Shown in pieces: positions 30,466 to 42,345 of a DNA stretch of 64,000 bases. Positions within the stretch are counted from its first letter, which is position 1. The number at the start of each line of letters is the position of its first letter. The notes beneath the pieces were generated by a model that saw only the letters and a program-made list of their open reading frames with translations, did no database searches and was not told where the DNA came from. This DNA is from Pectinophora gossypiella (lineage: Eukaryota > Arthropoda > Insecta > Lepidoptera > Gelechiidae): positions 1,426,678 through 1,490,677 of the forward strand of contig NC_065419.1 in the NCBI RefSeq assembly GCF_024362695.1. Direction: 5' to 3'. A program made the position numbers and the translations under genes.

Positions 30466-30772
30466 AACATACATAATCAGCTTATATACGTCCCACTGCT
30501 GGGCACGGGCCTCCCCTCAATCAACCGGAGGAGGTATGGAGCATACTCCACCACGGTGCTCCAATGCGGGTTGGTGGAGGTGTTTTTTTATGGCTAATAG
30601 CCGGGACCAACGGCTTAACGTGCCCTCCGAAGCACGGAATCATCTTACTTTTTCGGACAATCAGGTGATTCAAGCCAAGAAGTGATTTCGAGAATGTCCC
30701 CATCGGGAATAGAACCCGAACCTCCAGATCGTGAGTCTAACGCTCTAACCACTTCACCACGGTGGCTGTTTC
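30466..30772 (-). mobile_element. SINE-B, nearly full
   Basis: TATATACGTCCCACTGCTGG, the CACCACGGTGCTCC block, core GTGCCCTCCGAAGCACGG, and a head with CTAACCACTTCACCACGG. A short deletion sits in the linker near 30676. Confidence 0.82.
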
Positions 30773-31102
30773 TAAGGAGGCTGATCCAAATATCAAGCAA
30801 CATTTATTTTTATTTATGCCTCTGCCACCAGAGCAATGAGAAAGTAGGTAATTATCCCGTTATGCAGCTCCATCTACATTTTTTGGGAAACCTGGACAGT
30901 CCCACATTGCAGTATAAAATCCTCACGCATAGTATGATAGATGACAACGAATACAGCAGTTTCCAATATTCGGCGTCGTGTCTCGTTATGTGAGCTGTCA
31001 AACACGAAACTACGGAAAATAACGACCATTGTATTCTAGTCGGAGAGATTGAGCGAAATGTCGGAGAAACAACATAAGCTCACGGCAATATCCGGGATAG
31101 GC
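30773..31102. other. no recognised feature
   Basis: AGCAATGAGAAAGTAGGTAA near 30833 has a relative at 46160. No gene seen. Confidence 0.4.
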
Positions 31103-31320
31103 GGGGTACATCCATCGCAAGATGAACTAAGTACCCACCTCATCGAGCTTACTGTTAGACCAACGTAGGTGGTGAGCCGTATCGCCGTCTATAATGGTCG
31201 AGCCAACTGCGTTAACTGCATTTGAGATAAATTAACAACTCATTGGTGCAAGTCAGGTCAGGGATCGAACCGGCGCTTCCCAATTGAGAAGCAAGCCTTT
31301 GAACCCGGGGACCATAGTGT
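31103..31320 (-). mobile_element. SINE-D, best uninterrupted copy
   Basis: GTACATCCATCGCAAGATGA, GTGAGCCGTATCGCCGTCTA, CATTGGTGCAAGTC, box B complement GGGATCGAACCGG and GAGAAGCAAGC. The head is on the right, so it lies in reverse. Confidence 0.78.
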
Positions 31321-31489
31321 CTTTTTTTATGAAAATGTATGGGATTGACATGTCACCTTATACCAAATCCATACATTATTTTTTTATCAGTGTCAAAATC
31401 GTTTGCAACTTGGCTAAGGCCGCTATCATGGCTTTTCATATAGGTAATAATAGGTAAATAATAAAAAGTACAGTAAAAATTTCATGAAT

Positions 31490-31800
31490 TACCGACAGGA
31501 AATTCCATTTGATATCAACACAGAATCGTGGTGTTTGAGTCACTGCCCTCAGTATACCTACCTGTATGGCTACCTGAACGTACTTGTACGGGGTGTAAGT
31601 GACATCGTAACGAACACTGAGGGGGGTGATTCAGCTCATTATTCTGAGTTAATTTCAAGTGAAGTTTCCCATTGCAAAAGTATAGTAATGAAAATAGTTT
31701 TTAAACAAAAAAAAAACATTAATTTTGCGATGGAAAATTCCACTTGATATTAACTCAGAATCATGGTCTGAATCATCCCCCTTAGTATTCGTTACGATGC
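31490..31800. mobile_element. hairpin MITE (ACAGGGTGTTA type) next to a second arm
   Basis: 31593-31800 has ~90-bp inverted arms. The left begins GGGGTGTAAGTGACATCGTA and reaches TTCCCATTGCAAAAG; the right runs TTTTGCGATGGAAAATTCC to ATGCGCGATGTCACTAACAC. 31490-31560 is a separate partial arm. Confidence 0.75.
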
Positions 31801-32570
31801 GCGATGTCACTAACACATTTTTTTTTTATTTCTGGGTTTTCAATACAGTTTGCGGTATTTCGGTGCTAAGCTCTTGATCTACATCTGAGGTGAGGTGCGT
31901 AACCACACTTCTCCGGCACTGGACTGTTATTGACGGGGGTTCAACTCCATTGAGTTATAGCCCAACTTTGCTAACTGAGCGTTTTGTTTCGCCATTCCAC
32001 GTTTGTTTCGAGTTTCTATGACTGCTTGTATGGTTCCATTTGTACTGCTTGTTTTGGAAGTAAAGTTTACGTTACGAGGATAAAATCTGTCTATTTCTCC
32101 CATCAGGTGTCGCTACTGTTGAGTGTTTTTAAATTTTGACGGTTCCCGTACACGGTTCCCCATACTATTTGAGTAAACAAACATATTGCTTTGGTCATAT
32201 TTTTACACTATAACCCTTGCCGTAGCGTTTAACTGCAAAATCATAGTGTTTATGTGTATTACCTAAAGATCGGAAAGAACAAAACTTAGAAAACCTTATT
32301 TTCAATCAAAACTGCATTTTTCCAACTGGCTGCTTTTTTTTTCGTAACTCATCCTTCAAACAGGATACACTCTACGTTGCTCAACATTTTATAGCATTTT
32401 ATCAAGATTTTTTTTTAATTTAAGAACACTCAACAGTGCTGTCGCTTACATTCGACCTTCTAAGTAGTTTTTATTTCCATTTTTATTAGAACAATAAAAC
32501 ATAGATGCAAATACCATAAGATCACGCCGACCCCAGAAAGCCGACTTGTTGGCCAGTTGTCCAGTTGGTA
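31801..32570. other. no recognised feature
   Basis: T-runs and unassigned sequence on both strands. Confidence 0.45.
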
Positions 32571-32872
32571 CTTCTTCTTCTTATCGTGTGGGTTGTGAGG
32601 TCGAATACCAACCTCATCAACCCTTGTGTCAGGGTTATTACTGAGCCGCCAAAGGCCCCTGACAATGCTCATGTAACGACTACATTCTTTAACGTACCTT
32701 CCGAAACACGGATCATCTTACTTTTGGACAATCAGGTGATCAGCCTGTAATGTCCTAACCAAACTAGGGATCACGAAGTGATTTTTGTGATATGTTTCCA
32801 CCGGGATTCGAACCCGGGGCCTCCGGATCGTGAGCCCAACGCTCAACCATTGGACCACGGAGACCGTTTTAC
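32571..32872 (-). mobile_element. SINE-A, full-length
   Basis: CTTCTTCTTATCGTGTGGGT, core GTACCTTCCGAAACACGG, linker CACGAAGTGATTTTTGTGA, box B complement GGGATTCGAACCCGGG and ACCATTGGACCACGG. Confidence 0.85.
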
Positions 32873-33240
32873 TGTGTAGGAAAATACTGTTTCGGAGATT
32901 AGAAATATTTTATTTTATTTTATTTTATTTTATTTTATTTTCTAATTCTAGGAGAACCAACAGTTATCAAAAACAAATTATAGACTGGAATAACAATATC
33001 AGAACCAATTAAAGGTTCTCACAAATAGAACTAGAAGAATAAGTTACAAAAAAAGAGTCTTGTCAGTAAGCAACGTTGTAGAAGATTTATTTATTTATTT
33101 AAAAAAGTACAACCACATTGATTGATATACACGAAACTATAATTAGAACATAAGCGACAAAGCCACCTTTGTCTACCTTAGAATAAGTTTATCCTTTAAA
33201 TGTCCTGTAAAGTACGGAATAAAGTGTTTTATTATTATTG
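32873..33240 (-). repeat. (TTTTA)n tract and minus-strand LINE tails
   Basis: 32909-32940 is TTTTA repeats. 33088-33240 has ATTTATTTATTTATTTAAAA and AGTACAACCACATTGATTG, the reverse of 40850-40930. Confidence 0.5.
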
Positions 33241-33596
33241 TTAAGAACATAAAAAAATACCTACACCATTTTTTTTAACGTGAGTTATCGTTGGTTTGCC
33301 TCAGATGGCATCTACTTGGTCGGACAGGTGTCTAGACATAACCACAGGGGTAATAAGTATTGTAATTTGTCCGTTACACTTTATAAGCTTTAACAATGGC
33401 GTAATGTGACGCATAATTTGTCTACCCACCCTGGAAGGGTGAGGGTGATATGACCCCAACTTCCGGTGCACCACGTGCCGGGTAAATGTTAATGTGATTG
33501 GCATAGTTGTAATGAGGCGGTTAATTTCTTAATTTCCTTTTTTTATACGAATTTAAGTTGTATAATAGTTAGGTAATTAATTAATCTTTTAGAAAT
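33241..33596. other. Jockey trace and unassigned DNA
   Basis: 33269-33331 is a degraded Jockey end (AACGTGAGTTATCG, GGCATCTACTTGGTCGGACA). Nothing else. Confidence 0.45.
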
Positions 33597-33673
33597 AGGT
33601 GATAGGTGGTCGTTGGTATAACTGATCGGTGAGGTGTGGGTCCTTAGTTCATCTTGGGATGGATGTACCTCTG
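33597..33673 (+). mobile_element. SINE-D tail
   Basis: GATAGGTGGTCGTTGG and GGTGAGGTGTGGGTCCTTAG to GATGGATGTACCTCTGA. Confidence 0.6.
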
Positions 33674-35146
33674 ATTATTAGATAATTAGGTCATGATTTG
33701 TTTTTAGAAATAAGTAAATTGTGCTACTGTACCTACTCAATAACGTTTTTTTTTAACATTGATCATCATTAGAAATCATCAATGAATAACTTACAAGATA
33801 CTTAATAATAATAATCATCTTAATATAGTAAGCTGTTCTTAACGTTTTTGCCCATATAAAAGTAATTGCGCAATGCAAACCACTGTCAACTGTTTAGCCC
33901 GCCTGGAATGTTTATGAATAAATATCCAATTTCTTTGTTTTTAAATTTCGAATCAAAACGAGTAAACAAAATTAAGAAAGAGTTAGCATTATAAAAGAAA
34001 AGATTAACATTGAAAACAAATTCCTACCGCATTCCAAATTCAAAACTGCAAATCCTCTCTCACGTGCGGCCTACCACATACTCGTTCTAATCCAAAGATA
34101 AGGCGCCATTGTTCTTACAGAATAGATAATTTAGCTCGACAACTGATTACGCAGTTTCGTAACCTGATGATGTTTTGCCTTAGAAATATAAATGTTTCAC
34201 AGCTTTAAAGTGATTAAGTAAAACGAGCTTCTAGGAGTTAGGATGGATTCAAACATGCTTATTCCGCATTAGGTGTTGGCAATTTCAAAAAAGGAACGTC
34301 ACGTCACTTTTTAAGAGAAAAACGTTTTTGGCGGGTGTTCCGTCTGGGACTACGAAGAAGAAAAACAAGTGAAGACGATAATTGTCGAGAGAAGCGAAAA
34401 CTGAAAGACTAATTGCTGTATTCTTTTGTATAATATTTCTTATTATAATTTGTAGTAATAATATTTGGTTTCCGTAATAAGAGTGATATTTGTAGTACTC
34501 AACATTTACTGATTAAAACTGAGTATGTTACTAATATTTACGTTTTATTGTAGAGTTTGCTAACATAGGTTGACATGAAAATTGTTTAATTTCTGACAAG
34601 AGGCTACTTGAAAACCTAGTCAAATGAAATACTTTTTTCCAAACGTCAAAACGAAAGTATTCTTTGGAATTTGTATGGAAATATGGCCCTATGACGTCAT
34701 CAATAAAAGCGATCAAACGTCGTACTCATTGTAAATTAATTCATAAATAAAATTCGAAAATAAGTCGAAAAGTAAAATTTGATTAATTTTTGATCATCTT
34801 AGACTGGCTTCTATTTCTAGATTGGCATTTTATAATTTATCTTTAACCGAGCCAAATACCCTATTGATTTACCTTTTTGTCGTTTTATATTGAAAAAGTA
34901 AGCGCCATTTTGAAAATTCACATTTTAATGTGATTTTGATCAATAAAATCTCGGTTTTATTAGTTTGAATCCAAGTAAAAATTGGGACCACAATTTTTTA
35001 CCTTGTATGACTACTTATTTATTATAGTTTTGTAAACAAAATTCACATCCGAATGTGACTTTTCTTACGAGGTTTTCACTATTGAAGAATATGTAGAATA
35101 TCTAAGTATCCTAGCCAATATAACTGAGGAGCACATTAAAACACGT
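33674..35146. other. long stretch, mostly unassigned
   Basis: The longest run without one of the window's main repeat families. 34615-34700 shares CAAACGTCAAAACG, GGAATTTGTATGG and TGACGTCATC with the minus strand of 48240-48350. No open frame shows a recognisable domain. Confidence 0.45.
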
Positions 35147-35323
35147 CCACACACGTCTGCTAAGGTGTGAAATTGTCTGCCGTCTTCTGTATTTCCAAAT
35201 GCATATAACTCGGGTGCTATCAAGGCCAGAATGAACAGGCACCTTCTGGGCGAGAGCTCCATCTTAGACTTCGTCAATGCTTTCGGGCAAGTCTGTGGCC
35301 AAGAGGAAACCCAGCAAAGGTAA
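35147..35323 (+). pseudogene. LINE pol C-terminus (SVFPNAYN type)
   Basis: Translates to CLPSSVFPNAYNSGAIKARM, NRHLLGE, then SILDFVNAFG before a TAA. A TGA sits where a tryptophan would precede NCLPSS. This LPxxVFPxxYN motif is typical of pol ends in Jockey/R1-type LINEs. The fragment is 5' truncated with no visible tail. Confidence 0.65.
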
Positions 35324-35950
35324 AAAAAAAACACTTCCGTTCGTTCACTTGTTAATCGGAAGAGGGGCATATAAAAATAATTAACATATTTCCGATTAAC
35401 TACTTACTTAACTAAATACATCACAACTATAAGGCGACGATATGTTGATAAGGCGATTGAATAAGGCGGCTTAAAAATTATGTCGAATCGATTGGATGCT
35501 AGTCTAAACTTCTCCACCAACCCGCAAAGAGCAGCGTGGTGGAGTATGTTCCATACCCTATCCGGATGATTAAGAGGCGACCTGTGCCCAGCAGAAGTTT
35601 CACTTATCAAAAACCAAATCAAAAACCATTTATAGCAGTCGTAAAAGGCCACATTGAAGATTGCAATTTGACGCTTGCGCATATATGCAATATAGCAATG
35701 TTGCTTTTCATATAATAAAACCCTTTGGAGTAAATAAAAGGGAAAAAGAGAAACCTATTCATCTTGTAATGTTATAATTCATATCAAAAGAAGTACAAAT
35801 TATCTAAAGTACCAACAGTTAACGTAAACATCGCATGTTCTGAGACCATAACAATGTGAGGAATGATACATTGAGGGCCGCCCAGAAACCAATGTTATTT
35901 ATAATAGTGTAAGACACGCGTAATTTATATAAATTTTGAGCATCATGACA
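35324..35950. other. repeat traces
   Basis: 35505-35602 is a SINE-B 3' part on the plus strand (AGCAGCGTGGTGGAGTATG, CTGTGCCCAGCAG). 35645-35705 is a hairpin-MITE piece (GATTGCAATTTGACGCTTGC). The rest is unassigned. Confidence 0.5.
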
Positions 35951-36118
35951 GAAGCAGTTAAGTAAAGTAAGTAAAGTTTATTATTAGAATCCACAAAAAG
36001 ACAAATACAGTAACAGTTGACTTATAGTTAAGAGTACAGCATCTCTTTGTGGAGGGCCGATGCCTATGCTAGGTGGAAACCTGTATTATAGGTCATTGCC
36101 CCCCCCCCCCCCCGGGAT
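35951..36118 (-). mobile_element. LINE 3' UTR with C15 run
   Basis: AGTAAAGTTTATTATTAGAA reads as a minus-strand LINE end. A pure C15 run spans 36099-36113. A distant relative starts at 47290. Confidence 0.45.
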
Positions 36119-36439
36119 GACACAGCGTTGTTGTACCTAGAAAAAACATACTTACATACATACGTACCTTATGTACAATCAAAGAGCAAAATTTCAGTCA
36201 CAGAGCCCAGCGAATTATTTGTAAACAGTGGTGAAATTATGAACCATTACTTGTCATGCCATAAAATTTATGTTTTTGTAGGTTTTTTTGGCCTGTTACA
36301 GAAGCGACATGTAACCAGGAGGTCTTAAGTGCAACCAGTCAATTTATTACTTTGCAAGAAACTGATTGGACTTTTGCAGCTTATCGTACGTATAAAGCAA
36401 TTAGACACTCCATCTTAGAAGTCTAAGTTCTTGGATATC
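36119..36439. other. no recognised feature
   Basis: Short open frames without domains. Confidence 0.4.
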
Positions 36440-36507
36440 AATTGGTTCCGGGCAAGTAATCAATGCCATTTGCGGCAAATCTACAATAATTCACGTTAAA
36501 AAAATTA
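36440..36507 (+). mobile_element. Jockey-like 3' end, short
   Basis: GCCATTTGCGGCAAATCTAC to CACGTTAAAAAAATT. Confidence 0.65.
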
Positions 36508-36527
36508 AATACAAGAACTTCATATTG

Positions 36528-36656
36528 CAGGACCGACTTCCAAATACAGAAGTTTTGCATCGTGCTGGCCTATTCAGGATAGACGCGGTCATCATAAGGC
36601 ACCAACTGAGATGGTGCGGTCACGTCTTGACAGCAGATTACCAGAAGCAGTTTTAT
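36528..36656 (+). pseudogene. LINE C-terminal fragment (NTEVLHRAG type)
   Basis: Open translation QDRLPNTEVLHRAG, then HQLRWCGHVLTADYQKQ. This is the NTEVL...RQLRWAGHV motif of RTE-like pol C-termini. It is cut at 36657 by a reverse LINE tail (AATAGTTTATTATAAAAGGA) also seen at 58810-58860. Confidence 0.65.
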
Positions 36657-37540
36657 TACAATACAAAAGAGTAGAATAGAAATAGTTTATTATAAAAGGA
36701 CGCCACACACAAAAACAAGACATTAACATCATTTAATATTTTCACCGAACAAGCTCCGGTTCTCCGATTCGATTATTTCGAGCTCTCTATCGGGAAGCGA
36801 AAACATGGTGGGCAATGTCTGTGTTACAAAAACGTGCTTAAACGCAATCTTGTGACATCATGATCATGTATGTATCACGCCTATTTCCCATTGGTGTAGG
36901 CAGAGATCATGGAATACACTCTACTATGATCCTGACACACTTGTCGCTTCCTCCATTCTCTCTTTTCGTCAATTTAGCTCATTGGCTCTTGACTTAGCCC
37001 TGTTTCCTTTTAAAACATTAATATCATCTTCTTTTGTTTTTTTTTTTATGTAAATTTGTAGACAAGGTTTAACGTTTTTAACAGCCAGCGAAATCATAAA
37101 AGCGAGTTATGATATTAACAAAGAAATGAGCGCAATTTTACATCTCATTTCCTCAAGTTTATTCGATATCATAAATTTCGTAATGTTACCAGTCCACGCG
37201 GCACGGTATCCGGACTGTGCGCGGCGCGATTTATATCGACGGCCAGACAAAAAAAAAACAAAAAATGTTATAGTAACCTTTCAATATAATTGTCTATGTC
37301 TATTTAAGTCGATTATGTATTGTTTAGTATAGTTATAATGTCATTGAAAGACATAAATATCGAATTTTTACCGCGGTATATCGACTATGATCCCGTGATC
37401 ATGGTACTTGCAACAGTGTCGAAATATCGGGAGTCTTATACTCCTGATGTTCCACGATAAGAACCCTGAATTATGTGTTTCAATGGTGTAATGTTAATAA
37501 CTACGTAAACCTCAAACTATAAGGTTATTCCTGTAGACAC
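36657..37540. other. LINE tails and unassigned DNA
   Basis: 36868-36965 is a minus-strand RTE-like tail (CACGCCTATTTCCCATTGG). 37360-37470 (GGTACTTGCAACAGTGTCGA) recurs at 41510-41590. No gene. Confidence 0.45.
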
Positions 37541-37640
37541 TACCTGATTTTATTTTCAGTTATACCTGTCATTTTCTTATCCGCCGAAAAAGAAAGGGAC
37601 GGGTAATCGACAGGCATAAAATTTATGGGACACACGGCAA
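37541..37640 (-). repeat. three-copy hairpin repeat, copy 2
   Basis: ACCTGTCATTTTCTTATCCG and GAAAGGGACGGGTAATCGAC, the reverse of 56380-56490. Confidence 0.5.
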
Positions 37641-38645
37641 TTTTACGTAGAAATCTAAAATAACCCGTCAAACGGATTGCATACCAGTGTGATACCTATT
37701 TGATTCACCCGGGTTATTCATTAACCAAGATCAAAAATTTGTTAAGAAAATAAATCAAAAAATATTTAGGAGTTCCGCATGATTAGTGTTAAGTCACTTT
37801 TGGGAATTCTACATTCGAATTAGTAAAAAAGTACCAAGACAAGCATGGTAAATCAAAAATCAAAGCAGAGGTTGTAGTTTTTCGGGTTTAATAGATAAAA
37901 CAAACTTTTGTAAATTAGACGTTTCTCACGCGTCGCGGGAGTTGTAGTGCACCGCGCGGTTATGAGGTGATCGTGTGTTAGGCGTCAGAGATGCGACCAT
38001 GCCGACTGCTTGACTGCCAACCGCGTCGGTTCGCGGTGTCATGTGAGAATCGCCTTATGTTCGGGTGTGGATGTCTCTCCGCGAAGTCAAACTCAACTCA
38101 AATACATCTTTATTCAGTATGTAATATACTTTTTGTCGAATATCTCATCCACCTAAGACTACTGCAGCTGTATAGCTAAGGAAAAGCAAAAGGTAGATAC
38201 CCCTCTCGGCCCTAGACGTTCTTCAAAAAAAAAATACAATTTCAGTAATTTGGCCTCCTAATATTGGTTCTCAGGCACCTGAATGGTCAAGTATTTCTTC
38301 TACTGTTTATTTTATGCACTACGGATATTCCATTTGGAGCGCGGAACTCTAAAACTCATATTAGCCACATTTGATCAAACAGCGCATGTGAGTTGGCTTG
38401 GAAAATATCGGATTACATGACTGTAGGAATTATTGCTGGTTAAACGAATTAGTGGCGGGGTAAATGGCTGAGTTATGGATGTTTGGATCAGTTCTTGAAG
38501 TGAGTCTAGTTCTCCGGTTGTGAAGGGGTAAAACGGGGATTCAATTATTGAATTTGTTTTCCCCATTCTATATCAAACAACTTGCAATATTTACATGACA
38601 TAAATTAATATCGCTGTATCAACAAAAGGGGTATGCAAAGGTGTA
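37641..38645. other. mostly unassigned
   Basis: 38080-38235 resembles the minus-strand LINE tail at 40240-40440. Frames at 37991 and 38375 show no domain. Confidence 0.4.
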
Positions 38646-38915
38646 TAGTATCCAAGGTGCTAGTGACACCGTAATGAATACTGAGGACTTTGAAAATTCT
38701 TTTAAATATTATTCTCTCAAACGATGCCCCAAGTCGATAGCGATAAGCGCTGAATGAGGGAAATCGTCGACCACGCCGGCGGGGTCGCTGGAATCAGTAA
38801 TGCCTATATATACCTACTATAATTAAAAAGAAGGTACGTAGGAAGCCAAATTAGGTAGGCGTCTTGTAAAATTCAAATCATCTGACCACACAACGCTACT
38901 AATTTTATAACGACG
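38646..38915 (-). mobile_element. chimera: Jockey piece fused to unknown 5' segment (second locus)
   Basis: 38646-38690 is a MITE arm. 38690-38790 is Jockey C-terminus in reverse (GAAATCGTCGACCACGCCGG). 38791-38915 (GTAAAATTCAAATCATCTGA, ACACAACGCTACT) matches 18895-19009 in reverse. The 3' UTR is lost here. Confidence 0.75.
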
Positions 38916-39074
38916 AGATGAAAATCAAATCACACCAGTCATCCATCACTATGATTTGTTTGAGACAAGTGCATTGCCCCAGGTCTGTTTGATGCTATCA
39001 AATTATTCTAATTGATTGTGTGTCTTTTCGTCTGAACTCTTAAACGATTGATTGATGAGAAAAAAATATGTAAG

Positions 39075-39219
39075 TACGGTCACGAGCATTAATATGTATA
39101 CACTTTGGTACCATGTCACATAAACTTTTTTGACAAATAGAACTGTAAGTCTCACTAAATACAAATGTGTTAATGCGACAGAGTCCTAAAGTGGGCGCAT
39201 TATATTGCTCATGACTGTA
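39075..39219. mobile_element. mariner-type MITE (copy 4)
   Basis: TACGGTCACGAGCATTAATA to CATTATATTGCTCATGACTG. This is one of the best-preserved copies. Confidence 0.78.
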
Positions 39220-39264
39220 CGTACTATTCGAAGGAATTTAACATAGGTAATTCGAAACTAATAA

Positions 39265-39440
39265 AAAGTGATGAGTGGGAATGTGGATGGAAATAGAGGT
39301 AGGGGGCGCCCCAAGAAAGTGTGGATGGATCGTGTGAAAGGTGAGTTTGGAGAAGACGACTGTCAAAGATGAATGGAAATAGGAATAAATGTTGTGGCAA
39401 CTCAAAGTGGGATTAGTGGAGTCAATGAAGGGTTTCTCTT
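39265..39440 (+). pseudogene. LINE C-terminal trace
   Basis: Translates to MSGNVDGNRGRGRPKKVWMD then RVKGEFGEDD, an RTE-like GRGRPKKxWMDxVK motif, with later frame breaks. Confidence 0.55.
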
Positions 39441-39742
39441 GTAACTAGCTAGGGTCAGGTCCGATTTTGAGGATTTTTCGTTTGTACTTTTTCATATAAT
39501 TTAAAATCAGAAACATAAATATCTTGAGCGGGGAAAATAAATATTTCGATCATATAAATAAAGTTAAATATTTCGATCATATACCTAAGTAAAGTTTTAA
39601 ATAAAGTGGCATTTGTACCTTTATGAACTTGAAATTCAAGTTTGAATCGTGGTGAAAACCACGAGACTGTGCCCTGTTAATGGCAATGGGCCCGCCCCCA
39701 TCACATGGGAGTTAGCCATAGCTGGCGAGGCGTGGGTACATA
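39441..39742. other. no recognised feature
   Basis: A tandem AAATATTTCGATCATATA duplication lies at 39537 and 39565. Nothing else. Confidence 0.4.
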
Positions 39743-39750
39743 CACCTAGT

Positions 39751-40043
39751 ATCATCATCATCAGCCCATTAACGTCCCCACTGCTGGGGCACGGGCCTTC
39801 CCTATGGATGGATAGGGAGATCGAGCCTTAAACCATCACGCGGGCCCAGTGCGGATTGATGGTTATTAACGACTGCTAATGCAGCCGGGACTAACAGCTT
39901 AACGTGCCTTCCGAAGCACGGAGGAGCTCGAGATGATGACTTTATTTTTGTGGTCACCCATCCTATGACCGGCCTTTGCGAAAGTTGCTTAACTTCAACA
40001 ATGGCAGACCGAGCGCGTTTTACCGCTGCGCCACCGAGCTCCT
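39751..40043 (-). mobile_element. SINE-5S, full-length with target duplication
   Basis: Complete reverse copy. CACCTAGT occurs at 39743-39750 and 40044-40051. Confidence 0.88.
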
Positions 40044-40239
40044 CACCTAGTGAGGCAGAGTACAAACTCTGCACATACTGGGCTTTCCTTCTGACCGTCA
40101 ATCGTTTTAAATTTTGAAATTCTCATTCCATTCCGCATTTCCTTTCATTTTACACTAACTCATTGCATCCCCGACCTTCATAAGAACAACATAAATATAT
40201 TATACTGTTTAGCTCTGGCCGTGCCCTCTAATTTTAGAT

Positions 40240-40440
40240 TTGTTCAAATTCAAAAATATTTTTAGTTCAGTAGGTAACATAGTTACACTCTGAATCGTCA
40301 ATTTTTACATAACGAACGTCTCATCCGCCTAAAACTACTGCAGCTTCTCACAACCTGTATAGCCGTGGAAAAGAAGCTGCAAGAAAATCCTCGGCACAGG
40401 GCCCTAGACGTTCTTTAAAAAAATAATTAAACATAAAATA
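40240..40440 (-). mobile_element. LINE 3' UTR (GGCGGATGAGACG type)
   Basis: Reverse of 7240-7372, with an extra 60 bases (CAAGAAAATCCTCGGCACAG) before TAGACGTTCTTT. Confidence 0.55.
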
Positions 40441-41231
40441 TTTTTATACAATTGAGTAATTTAGCTGCCTAATATCAGTTCTCAGACAGTTAATCCCATG
40501 CATTCATATCTTCTAAATAATCACTAACTTTATAATATAAATTTTATACCTTTTTTGTAAAGTTTTTGTTTAACTGTTCTTATATCTAAGCACCGTTATA
40601 ATTTGTTTGTGAGGTGTGGTTAATAAACTGGATATTTCTGTTGAATTTACACAGTTTCAGGTCTAAAATTATTCGACACTTTTTGAGTTAATATTTTAAG
40701 TCTACCACCAAAGTTTATTTGTATGTTTTGATTTAGTTTAGTTTCATTAAGTTTAATTTCCTTTCTGTTAATTAGTTTATAATTATATTAGTTTATGTAA
40801 ATTAGTTTATACATTGTGAGTGCTATGTACACCGTTATTGTTACACATATCAGTCAGAATACCTAGTTAAGTTATGGAATAAGCTCAATATGTGTGATGT
40901 GGTTGTACTTTTTTAAATAAATAAATAAATTTAAAACGTTACGTTTTGTCATCGTTATCACCAATCATCCCACTACTCTGCTGACACGTCGGTATACCAT
41001 CCTCACCCATCATGCTGCACTAGTTACCACACGCGTGATGCTACCTAAACAGTACGTTTCCAGACAAAGCTTACTTGTGTCTGCCTTGGCTAAGACTCAT
41101 GCTGTATTTAATTATTGGACGGGATCCAAGTCACGTCCTGAGGTCACAAATGATTCAGTAGTAGATTGTCCCATGGGTAATCTTGTTACTTTTAGGTCTA
41201 GCAATTGTAGAAAAGACTTTTAAATTTCCTG
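40441..41231. other. LINE tail and an unplaced open frame
   Basis: 40720-40930 is a plus-strand LINE tail ending TTTTTTAAATAAATAAATAA. The 62-codon frame at 41035 has a non-random look (QSLLVSALAKTHAVFNYW) but no family I recognise. Confidence 0.4.
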
Positions 41232-41420
41232 AACGTTAACATACAAATAACATAACATTAACTGTCTACATACGTCTTACTGCTGGCCACAGGCCTCCCC
41301 TTAATCTATCGGAGGGGGTATGGAGCATACTCCACCACACTGCTCTACTGCAGGTTGGTGGGGGTGTTTTACGGATAATAGCCGACACTAACGGATTAAC
41401 GTGCCCTCGGACGTACAGAA
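41232..41420 (-). mobile_element. SINE-B, 3' half
   Basis: ACATACGTCTTACTGCTGGC, CACCACACTGCTCTACTGC and a diverged core. Head missing. Confidence 0.65.
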
Positions 41421-41926
41421 TCGTCTTTAAACGAAATATCTGTGCATGTTAAATATTAAAAAAAAACAGTCTACTCGATGGGTTCTCCACCACGCTGCTT
41501 CATTGCAGGTCATGGCACTTGCAACAGTGTTGAAATATCGGGAGTCTCATATCTCTGATAATAACGCGGTAAGAACCCGGTATTATGTGTTTTAATTATA
41601 TTTGTGTTTGCTTTTTTTAAACTTTCGATAGTCCATCGAAAGGCCAGATAAAGGAAGGGTCTAAATACAAATTTCAATGCCACATTGTGAAATTGTTAAC
41701 GACATCCCAATCAAAATTCCAACCGGAAAAACCACCAACACGATCGTTAATCACAATAAATAATAAATCATAGTTTTGGTGGGTTTCACAACATAACTCT
41801 CTGTGAAATAAAATGTGAAACGTGCGCCTACGTACGATATATTCGTAGAAATCATAAAAAGTATAAAAACCCACGGTTATACCTAAAATGGTGATTATTG
41901 TTAAAAGTGGAGTACTTAATGAGTTT
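41421..41926. other. repeat traces
   Basis: 41480-41512 is another SINE-B scrap. 41510-41590 (GCACTTGCAACAGTGTTGAA, AATAACGCGGTAAGAACCCG) is the relative of 37360-37470. The rest is unassigned. Confidence 0.45.
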
Positions 41927-42232
41927 TTTTTTAACGTGGTTTATTGCAAAACTGCAAATAGCCTTAATTACTACGATAAATGGAAAGCGCTGAGGGCTCT
42001 CACCAGGTACAAAATTTGAGACAACAGGCCTAAGGGTGCCCAGATGGGCGCGAATCTCGGTTCAGGGCGTCGTCGTGAAATGCGTTTCGGGCGTATGTGA
42101 CCTAACCTTTATTGGGCAGGATTTCTCTTCTCGAATCGGAAGGTCAGACAGGCAGTCAGGAACCAGACCTGTCAAATCTTTAAGTTAGGTAAGCGGACCT
42201 TGTGGAAACGGGATACCGCTAGAGACAAGCTG
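41927..42232 (-). mobile_element. chimera: Jockey 3' UTR fused to SINE-C (second locus)
   Basis: 41927-42070 is Jockey 3' UTR in reverse, ending GGGCGTCGTCGTG. It runs straight into SINE-C AAATGCGTTTCGGGCGTATG (plus strand) and on to the SINE-C tail. The junction is the same as at 25604. Confidence 0.8.
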
Positions 42233-42345
42233 ATGATTAATAGTAGCTTGAAGATAGGCTTTTCATTTAGACCAGTGGTTTTAATAGGGTCTACTGCAGT
42301 CAATAAATTTAGTGCTTCTATTTTCATTTCCTTTTTTATTTGCGA

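Noticed and set aside
41035..41223. 62-codon frame as a host exon
   Set aside because: No recognisable domain and no convincing splice sites; left as unassigned.
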